Origin: Actinomycetota bacterium
Lineage (GTDB): Bacteria > Actinomycetota > Acidimicrobiia > Acidimicrobiales > JAHWKP01
DNA length: 8,227 bases
NCBI GenBank assembly: GCA_019347775.1
Contig: JAHWKP010000073.1
Location: 1-8,227 of the forward strand
Direction of reading: 5' to 3'
The translations under genes were made by a program, and so were the position numbers. This document shows positions 1-8,227 of this stretch, in pieces. Each line of letters begins with the position of its first letter. Within the stretch, counting starts at the first letter, position 1. The notes under the pieces are model-generated. The model worked only from the letters and a program-made list of their open reading frames with translations. It was not told the DNA's origin and searched no databases.

Positions 1-3786
<3,786 letters not shown>

Positions 3787-4428
3787 GTGGAGACGGTCCT
3801 GCCAGGGCGCACGCACGATCAGCCCTGGCAGGACTTCACTCTGATCGAGAGGGCTTGGGCTCTCTCGGCCGAACTACACCGCGATCAGTTCCGCAAGGCG
3901 CGGAACGTGCCCTACGTCTCGCATCTTTGGTCGGTCGCGGCGCTCGTGCTCGAGCACGGCGGTGACGACCGGCAGGTGGCGGCCGCGCTGCTTCACGACG
4001 CGGCCGAGGACCAGGGCGGTATCGCCGTCCTCGAACGCATTGCCAGCGAACTCGGTGACGACGTTGCCGGCCTGGTGCGGCTCCTATCCGACAGCCTGGC
4101 CGACACCACGTCGGGCGAAGACAAAGAGCGATGGGACGAGCGCAAGCAGCGCTATATCGACGGTATCGGCGAGGCCGACGATCGCGTGTTGCTGATTTCG
4201 GCTTGCGACAAGCTCCACAACCTCCGAAGTCTGCTGACCGACCATCGCGAACTGGGCGACACCGTCTGGTCGCATTTCACCAAATCGGATCCGTCGGTAC
4301 ACGTCTGGTACTACGGCTCCCTGGTCGCCGCATTCCGCGGCCGCATTCCGCCGGCACTCGAAGCTGACCTCGAATTGGTACTAGCGCAACTCGTGGAGTT
4401 AGCTGCAGTAGCGCGGCGCAGTGAGTAG
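3787..4428 (+). CDS. Single-domain HD phosphohydrolase, RelA/SpoT-hydrolase (SAH/MESH1-like) type
   Basis: This 213-residue cytosolic protein consists of one HD domain. The metal-site pattern of the (p)ppGpp hydrolase domain is visible: HRDQFRKA (R36), PYVSH (H46), LLHDAAED (H70, D71, E74, D75) and CDKLHNLR (D141, N145). These match H, HD, ED and DxxxN of SpoT/Rel and human MESH1. There is no synthetase, TGS or ACT domain. The middle segment (SDSL...W-DERKQRYI) and the C-terminal VW...HVWYY are family-like features of bacterial phosphohydrolases in this group. The likely reaction is removal of the 3'-pyrophosphate from (p)ppGpp; MESH1-type NADPH phosphatase or another nucleotide substrate is possible. 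GTG 3787 is the only usable start. The same-frame rpoC stop lies directly before it, and the next in-frame GTG (3907) would remove conserved residues. No Shine-Dalgarno is evident, so translation is probably coupled to rpoC termination. Confidence 0.85.
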   Translation: METVLPGRTHDQPWQDFTLIERAWALSAELHRDQFRKARNVPYVSHLWSVAALVLEHGGDDRQVAAALLHDAAEDQGGIAVLERIASELGDDVAGLVRLLSDSLADTTSGEDKERWDERKQRYIDGIGEADDRVLLISACDKLHNLRSLLTDHRELGDTVWSHFTKSDPSVHVWYYGSLVAAFRGRIPPALEADLELVLAQLVELAAVARRSE

Positions 4429-4452
4429 TCTCCGCGCGCCCACTAAGACTTC

Positions 4453-4459
4453 AGGGAGG
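4453..4459 (+). promoter_or_regulatory. Strong ribosome binding site for the small secreted peptide ORF
   Basis: AGGGAGG ends five bases before the ATG at 4465, a near-perfect anti-16S match at optimal spacing. It is the clearest Shine-Dalgarno between rpoC and ktrB and is the main reason to accept the 42-codon ORF downstream as a real gene. Confidence 0.7.
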
Positions 4460-4464
4460 ATCCC

Positions 4465-4593
4465 ATGCGCAACCTCGTCCGCTTCATCGCCGCACTGTTC
4501 GCCATCGCCATCTTCAGCACGGGCGTCGCGTCCACGGCCCAGGCCGCACCGGAGAAGCTGTGCTGGCTGACTGGGAATCTCGACTGCCACTAA
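4465..4593 (+). CDS. Small secreted peptide precursor, two cysteines, unknown function
   Basis: A 42-codon ORF runs from ATG to TAA. The product begins MRNLVRF (two Arg), continues with a hydrophobic core (about residues 7-22, Ile/Ala/Phe/Leu) and reaches a textbook signal peptidase I site, AQA|A, at residues 25-28. Cleavage would release 15 residues, APEKLCWLTGNLDCH, with C33 and C41 placed to form a disulfide loop outside the cell. Support: an excellent Shine-Dalgarno five bases upstream, a complete signal-peptide architecture, and G/C in nearly every codon third position. It lies 36 bases after the HD gene and 62 bases before ktrB, so it may share the upstream transcript. I recognise no family. 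Alternatives are a signalling or antimicrobial-like peptide, a small envelope peptide, or a chance ORF; the combined evidence makes chance less likely. It is too short for most automatic annotation. Confidence 0.65.
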   Translation: MRNLVRFIAALFAIAIFSTGVASTAQAAPEKLCWLTGNLDCH

Positions 4594-4598
4594 CCACT

Positions 4599-4629
4599 AG
4601 GGGCGTCAGCCCTCGCGCCTGAGAGCGCG
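4599..4629 (+). terminator. Two adjacent small GC-rich hairpins, possible weak terminator
   Basis: Six bases after the small-peptide stop, AGGG(G)C-GTCA-GCCCT (4599-4613) can form a five-pair stem with one bulged G. It is immediately followed by CGCGC-CTGAGA-GCGCG (4614-4629), a five-pair all-GC stem with a six-base loop. Neither is followed by a T run, so this is not a classical intrinsic terminator; actinobacterial terminators often lack the U tract. It could instead be a processing or stability element separating the rpoC-side transcript from ktrB. Short GC stems also occur by chance in such DNA. Confidence 0.25.
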
Positions 4630-4655
4630 CCACTGCGGGTCAGGATCGAAAAGAC

Positions 4656-6011
4656 GTGTCGTTACCGGGGCGGGTCGGGTCGTGGCTCGCCCTCCGCCGC
4701 CCACAGCAGTACGTCGTGGTCGGCTTCGTCGCGGCGAGCCTGTTCGGCGCGCTTCTGCTGCTGATTCCGGCGGCATCCCAGGGACCGGGCGAGACCACGT
4801 TTCTCACGGCGTTATTCACGGCGACCTCAGCGGTGTGCGTGACGGGGCTGGTAGTCGTCGACACCGCCGGCCACTGGAGCGCGTTCGGCGAGGCCGTCAT
4901 CCTCGGACTCGTCCAGATCGGCGGCTTCGGGATCATGTCATTGACCTCGGTGATTGTGCTCGTGCTGTCGCGTCGGATCGGGCTTCGCCATCGCCTGGTC
5001 GCCGCGAAGGAGACCGGCTCGCTCGACTTAGGTGACGTCCGCCGAGTGCTCGTAGGGGTCGCGAAGCTCAGTCTCGGGGTCGAGACGGTGGTAGCGGTCG
5101 CGCTCTTCCTCCGGTTCTGGCTGTCTCACGGCGAAGCTCCGGCTCGCGCCGCGTACCTGGGCCTGTTCCACTCCGTGTCGGCCTTCAACAACGCCGGGTT
5201 CGCGTTGTTCTCGGACAGCCTTGTCGGCTATGCCACCGACCCGCTTCTGTTACTCACGATCGCAGCGACTGTGATCGTGGGCGGCCTCGGGTATCCCGTC
5301 CTCGTACAGATCGCCCGACGCCCTCGCTCGCCCCATAAGTGGAACCTTCACGCCAAGCTCACGCTCGTCACGACCGCGATCCTGTTGGTCGCGGGATGGG
5401 CGCTCTTCGCGTGGTTCGAGTGGACGAATCCGGGCACCCTCGGTGGGCTGTCCGCGGGTGACTCCATCTCCAATGCCTTCTTCCACAGCGTGATGCCCCG
5501 CACTGCCGGGTTCAACTCCGTCGAGATGGCCCAGATGCGGGAACCGTCGAAGCTGCTGACGGAGATCCTGATGTTCATCGGCGGCGGCAGCGCCTCGACC
5601 GCGGGCGGCATCAAGGTGACGACCTTCGCCTTGCTCGGCTGGGTGATGTGGGCCGAGGTAAGAGGAGAGCCCGACGTCGTGGTGTTCGAGCGCCGCGTAC
5701 CTACTGCCGCCCAGCGCCAAGCCCTCACGGTTGCTTTGCTGGCCGTCGGTGTCGTCGTCGGTGCCACGATGGTGCTGCTTGCGGTCACCCGGATCCCCAG
5801 GTCCTTCGCCCTATTCGAGGTCGTCTCCGCGCTCGGAACGGTTGGGCTTTCGGTTGGAGGCACTTCCTTGCTATCGGGAGTAGCCCAGGTGCTGATCGCG
5901 GGACTGATGATCCTCGGGCGGGTTGGGCCTCCGACGCTGTTCGCGGCGCTCGTGTTGCGCGAACGTGAGCGTCCGTTCCACTATCCAGAGGAGAGGCCGG
6001 TCATTGGCTGA
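4656..6011 (+). CDS. ktrB: Ktr/Trk-type potassium uptake pore subunit
   Basis: This 451-residue integral membrane protein of the SKT (TrkH/KtrB/HKT) superfamily is the K+ translocating pore, probably coupled to Na+ or H+. It has the four-fold M1-P-M2 plan. The filter glycines are visible in each P loop: CVTGL (G64), FNNAGF (G181), MPRTAGFNS (G285) and ALGTVGLS (G397). The Gly-rich gating loop in the third repeat, MFIGGGSASTAGGIKV, is at 306-321. Hydrophobic M1/M2 segments lie near 19-40, 78-105, 127-150, 197-220, 235-255, 300-335, 357-380 and 405-430. At 451 residues and without the extra N-terminal helices of E. coli TrkH, it fits KtrB better than TrkH. GTG 4656 is chosen because AGGA (4642-4645) lies ten bases upstream and the protein then begins just before the first helix. 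Its 3' end overlaps the ktrA start. Family assignment is firm; the coupling ion is inferred. Confidence 0.95.
   Translation: MSLPGRVGSWLALRRPQQYVVVGFVAASLFGALLLLIPAASQGPGETTFLTALFTATSAVCVTGLVVVDTAGHWSAFGEAVILGLVQIGGFGIMSLTSVIVLVLSRRIGLRHRLVAAKETGSLDLGDVRRVLVGVAKLSLGVETVVAVALFLRFWLSHGEAPARAAYLGLFHSVSAFNNAGFALFSDSLVGYATDPLLLLTIAATVIVGGLGYPVLVQIARRPRSPHKWNLHAKLTLVTTAILLVAGWALFAWFEWTNPGTLGGLSAGDSISNAFFHSVMPRTAGFNSVEMAQMREPSKLLTEILMFIGGGSASTAGGIKVTTFALLGWVMWAEVRGEPDVVVFERRVPTAAQRQALTVALLAVGVVVGATMVLLAVTRIPRSFALFEVVSALGTVGLSVGGTSLLSGVAQVLIAGLMILGRVGPPTLFAALVLRERERPFHYPEERPVIG
5987..5996 (+). promoter_or_regulatory. Ribosome binding site inside ktrB that sets the ktrA start
   Basis: AGAGGAGAGG lies within the last codons of ktrB and ends seven bases before a TTG at 6004. 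This is strong evidence that ktrA starts at that TTG and not at the earlier in-frame ATG 5923, which has no comparable site and would force a long overlap. Confidence 0.7.
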
Positions 6012-6705
6012 TCGAAAGTTTCGACAGAGCGCAGGACGCGCAGCCCGTGCTGCCGGAGGTGAGCAGGTCCTCGTCGTCGGCCTGGGCCGGTTCGGGGGCG
6101 GCGTCGCGGAAGAGCTCACCAACCTCGACGTCGAGGTGTTGGGCGTCGATGGCGATCCCGAGCGGGTGCAGTCGCTGGCCGACAAGCTCACCCACGTCCT
6201 CGAGGCCGACACCACCAGCGAGTCCACACTGCGTCAGCTCGGCGCGGCCGACTTCAAGATCGCAGTGGTTGGCATCGGCACCGACATCGAGGCCAGCATC
6301 CTCACGACCGCGGCTCTGGCCGACATCGGGGTGCCCAACATCTGGGCCAAGGCCGTTACCGAGCAGCACGGGCGGATCCTCGAGCGAGTGGGCGCCCACC
6401 ACGTGGTCTTTCCCGAGCATGAGATGGGCCAGCGGGTAGCCCATCTCGTCGGAGGCCGGGTCATCGACTGGTTCCAGCTCGATCCGGACTTCGCACTGGT
6501 CGAGACCGAGGCGCCCGCCGATCTGATCGGCCGTACCCTCAGCGAGATCGGGCTGCGGGCCCGGTACGGCGTCACCGTCGTATGCATCAAGCCCCGCGGG
6601 GAGGGATTCACCTACGCCACCGCCGACACCGTGCTGTGCGAGGGCGATGTACTCGTCGTGGCCGGTCCGACCCGAGCGGCGGAGGCCTTCGCCCAACAGA
6701 CCTGA
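6004..6705 (+). CDS. ktrA: Ktr/Trk potassium uptake regulatory subunit, single RCK protein
   Basis: This 233-residue cytosolic protein gates the KtrB pore in response to nucleotide. After a basic N-terminal leader of about 20 residues comes the RCK_N/KTN Rossmann domain. The dinucleotide motif GLGRFG is at 26-31 and the acidic residue after strand two is D49 (GVDGD). The core ends near FPEHEMGQRVA (136-146), a characteristic RCK signature. An RCK_C (TrkA_C) domain follows at about 165-228, from ALVETEAP to EGDVLVVAGP. There is one RCK unit only; E. coli TrkA has two in tandem, so this is KtrA-like and would assemble as a ring under KtrB. ATP/ADP binding is expected from the family. RCK_C domains in Gram-positive bacteria may also bind c-di-AMP, which cannot be judged here. 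The TTG start is chosen for the strong site at 5987-5996. It overlaps the ktrB stop by eight bases, implying translational coupling and matched stoichiometry. Confidence 0.93.
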   Translation: MADRKFRQSAGRAARAAGGEQVLVVGLGRFGGGVAEELTNLDVEVLGVDGDPERVQSLADKLTHVLEADTTSESTLRQLGAADFKIAVVGIGTDIEASILTTAALADIGVPNIWAKAVTEQHGRILERVGAHHVVFPEHEMGQRVAHLVGGRVIDWFQLDPDFALVETEAPADLIGRTLSEIGLRARYGVTVVCIKPRGEGFTYATADTVLCEGDVLVVAGPTRAAEAFAQQT

Positions 6706-6734
6706 CGGCGCCCATGGGTGCACCCGTGCAGGCC

Positions 6735-6740
6735 TACGGT
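6735..6740 (+). promoter_or_regulatory. Candidate -10 element for a leaderless NuoF-like transcript
   Basis: TACGGT fits the actinobacterial -10 consensus TANNNT and is followed by exactly six bases and then ATG 6747. That is the geometry of a leaderless mRNA whose first base is the A of the start codon. No Shine-Dalgarno is visible for ATG 6747 or for the alternative ATG 6714. No convincing -35 hexamer is seen, and a six-base degenerate motif is weak evidence alone. Confidence 0.3.
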
Positions 6741-6746
6741 CGGGGA

Positions 6747-8227
6747 ATGGGTCACCTGCTGACGGGCCAGCCAACCGACTCGCTGGACCGGTACCTGGCC
6801 ACAGACATCGGGGGCCTGGGCCTCGAAGCCGCGCAGCGGATGGGTTCCGAGGCGGTGCGCGAGGAGATCCTCGCTTCGGGGTTGCGGGGACGAGGCGGCG
6901 GTGGATTTCTCACCGGGCGGAAGTGGGCCGGGGTCGTCGCCCAGGGCGGGACCCACCGCTACGTGGTGGCCAACGGAGCCGAGGGTGAGCCGGGCACCTT
7001 CAAAGACCGTGCCCTGATGCGGGAGAACCCCTACCAACTGGTCGAGGGCGTCATGATCGCCGCCTTCGCAGTAGGGGCCAGCGAGGCCTTCATCGCCCTG
7101 AAGGCTGGCTTCGGCCGGGAAGCCGAGGCGGTAACCCGCGCCGTCCAGGAGATGCAGGCGGCGGGCCTGTGCCGCGACTGCCAGGTCACGGTGGTGCGGG
7201 GACCCGACGAGTACCTGTTCGGGGAGGAGAAGGCCCTTCTCGAGGTCATCGAAGGCGCCGCGCCTCTTCCCCGGCTGTTTCCGCCCCATGAGCACGGACT
7301 GTTCGCGACCGCGCCGCAGACCGGTTGGGAGGCGACCGCGCCCCGAGCCGGCCACACGGGGTCGCATCAGTCGAACCCGACCGCGGTCAACAACGTCGAG
7401 ACGCTTTCGAATGTGCCCCACATCCTGGTCAAGGGAGCGGAATGGTTCCGGTCGATTGGCCCGGAGAACTCTCCCGGCACCTTGGTGTGCACGGTCGTGG
7501 GAGATGTCCGTCGACCGTCTGTGGGAGAGATGGACATGGGCACGCCGCTCTCCGAGGTGATCGATGTGGTGGGCGGCGGAGTCGGCGAAGGCAGGGCCGT
7601 CAAGGCCGTGCTGTCGGGCGTGGCCAACCCGGTCCTGCCGTCGGACCGGCTCGATACTCCGCTCGACTACGAGGCCTTCGCCGAAGCGGGCAGCGGTTTG
7701 GGCGCGGCCGGGTTCATCGTCTACGACGACACCGCCTGCATGGTCGAGGTCGCCCGCCTCTTTTCTCGCTTTCTATACGTCGAGTCTTGTGGCCAGTGCC
7801 CCCCGTGCAAGAGAGGCTCCGGCGAGATCACCGAGCGCCTGGCCGCGCTGGGCACCCGGTTCAGCCAGAACGTGCTGGCCGACGAATCCTCGTTCCGACT
7901 GGTGCTGGAGAGCGAGCACGACCTCGCCGGGCTGGCGGAGGCGGTCGACATCGTCGACGTCGTCATGCTGCGGCTCAGCCTCGTGGCCGACGCCATCGGC
8001 AAGGGCGACGTGGGCACGGCCGAGCTCCGCTACGAGGCGGTCGCGCCGATCCTCGCCGAACTCGATGACACGCCCCGCCTCGCACGTCAACGCTTGCGGT
8101 GCTCGTGGGTCGAGGTGGAGCTCGCCGTGCTCGAGGGCCGTCCGCCCACCACGCAAGGGCTGCCGGCCTGGGACCCGGAGCAGGGGGTGGTGTTCCCCGA
8201 TGCCTACGCCCACGGGACCACGTTCCA
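6747..8227 (+). CDS. NuoF-like NADH/FMN-binding flavoprotein (3' end beyond window)
   Basis: At least 493 residues are open at the window edge. The fold is that of the NADH-oxidising 51-kDa subunit (NuoF/HoxF group). The FMN/NADH glycine-rich loop GLRGRGGGGF is at 45-54, GEPGTFKDR at 80-88, the nucleotide-site motif GEEKALLE at 159-166, NNVETL at 215-220 and a SLBB-like region at about 250-330. CGQCPPC supplies three cluster cysteines (C348, C351, C354). The usual fourth cysteine, about 40 residues later, is absent; the next is C452. From about residue 365 I recognise nothing, and the protein already exceeds the usual 420-450 residues. G/C-rich third positions continue to the edge in this frame, so it is coding. 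ATG 6747 is preferred on N-terminal similarity to actinobacterial relatives and a leaderless -10; ATG 6714 adds 11 residues. It has no nuo neighbours, so it is perhaps a stand-alone NAD(P)H dehydrogenase module. Fold confidence is high, role confidence low. Confidence 0.85.
   Translation, partial: MGHLLTGQPTDSLDRYLATDIGGLGLEAAQRMGSEAVREEILASGLRGRGGGGFLTGRKWAGVVAQGGTHRYVVANGAEGEPGTFKDRALMRENPYQLVEGVMIAAFAVGASEAFIALKAGFGREAEAVTRAVQEMQAAGLCRDCQVTVVRGPDEYLFGEEKALLEVIEGAAPLPRLFPPHEHGLFATAPQTGWEATAPRAGHTGSHQSNPTAVNNVETLSNVPHILVKGAEWFRSIGPENSPGTLVCTVVGDVRRPSVGEMDMGTPLSEVIDVVGGGVGEGRAVKAVLSGVANPVLPSDRLDTPLDYEAFAEAGSGLGAAGFIVYDDTACMVEVARLFSRFLYVESCGQCPPCKRGSGEITERLAALGTRFSQNVLADESSFRLVLESEHDLAGLAEAVDIVDVVMLRLSLVADAIGKGDVGTAELRYEAVAPILAELDDTPRLARQRLRCSWVEVELAVLEGRPPTTQGLPAWDPEQGVVFPDAYAHGTTF

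Noticed and set aside
4426..4431. TAGTCT as a -10 promoter element for the small peptide gene
   Set aside because: It fits TANNNT, but no -35-like hexamer lies at 16-18 bases, and it overlaps the HD stop codon. It is too weak to list as a feature.
4399..4590. Minus-strand open frame covering the small peptide ORF
   Set aside because: It has no ribosome site on its strand. The plus-strand reading has both a Shine-Dalgarno and a signal peptide.
5923..6003. ATG 5923 as start of ktrA
   Set aside because: It would overlap ktrB by about 90 bases and add an extension unlike KtrA N-termini. TTG 6004 has a strong, well-spaced ribosome site.
7325..8068. Plus-strand open frame within the NuoF-like gene
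   Set aside because: The Arg/Gly-rich composition is typical of an off-frame reading. The frame starting at 6747 carries the motifs and the third-position G/C bias throughout.
7830..8100. Frameshift as explanation for the missing fourth cysteine in the NuoF-like protein
   Set aside because: I read all three forward frames here. Neither alternative frame shows a CALG or NRC-like motif or coding-like third positions, while the current frame does.
7773..8213. Minus-strand open frame at the window end as a convergent gene
   Set aside because: The forward frame has stronger codon bias. The reverse translation has no recognisable motif and overlaps the CxxCxxC region of the NuoF-like gene.

Overview
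This is a high-GC window in which codon third positions are overwhelmingly G or C. It most resembles an actinobacterium, plausibly the Acidimicrobiia side of the phylum. The evidence is the RNA polymerase beta' subunit: it has the long helical insertion typical of actinobacterial beta' and is closely collinear with mycobacterial RpoC from end to end. GTG and TTG starts, and the style of the NuoF-like protein, fit the same group. All genes are on the + strand, and both ends of the window cut a gene.

Layout: (1) 1-3786, the 3' part of rpoC, missing roughly its first 80-90 codons. (2) 3787-4428, a single-domain HD phosphohydrolase of the RelA/SpoT hydrolase (SAH/MESH1-like) type. Its GTG start directly follows the rpoC stop codon. 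(3) 4465-4593, a 42-codon ORF with a near-ideal Shine-Dalgarno. It encodes a signal peptide followed by a 15-residue mature peptide with two cysteines. (4) 4594-4655, a short gap with two small GC-rich hairpins. (5) 4656-6011 and 6004-6705, ktrB and ktrA, an overlapping pair for a K+ translocating pore and its cytosolic RCK regulatory subunit. (6) 6747 (or 6714) to the window end, a NuoF-like FMN/Fe-S flavoprotein that continues past the edge. No stretch over 300 bases lacks a gene.

How the parts relate: rpoC and the HD gene are almost certainly one transcript. If the HD protein hydrolyses (p)ppGpp, the operon would pair the polymerase core with an enzyme that removes an alarmone; this is inference. 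KtrB and KtrA form one K+ uptake system, with ktrA translationally coupled to ktrB. The NuoF-like gene lies outside any visible nuo cluster. It probably serves a stand-alone NAD(P)H-linked flavoprotein complex or has lost its classical Complex I role.

Most worth a second look are the small secreted Cys-pair peptide, the HD gene abutting rpoC, and the NuoF-like protein, which keeps CxxCxxC but lacks the expected fourth cluster cysteine and runs into an unfamiliar C-terminal region. I found no mobile element, CRISPR array, tRNA or rRNA, and no convincing novel multi-gene system.
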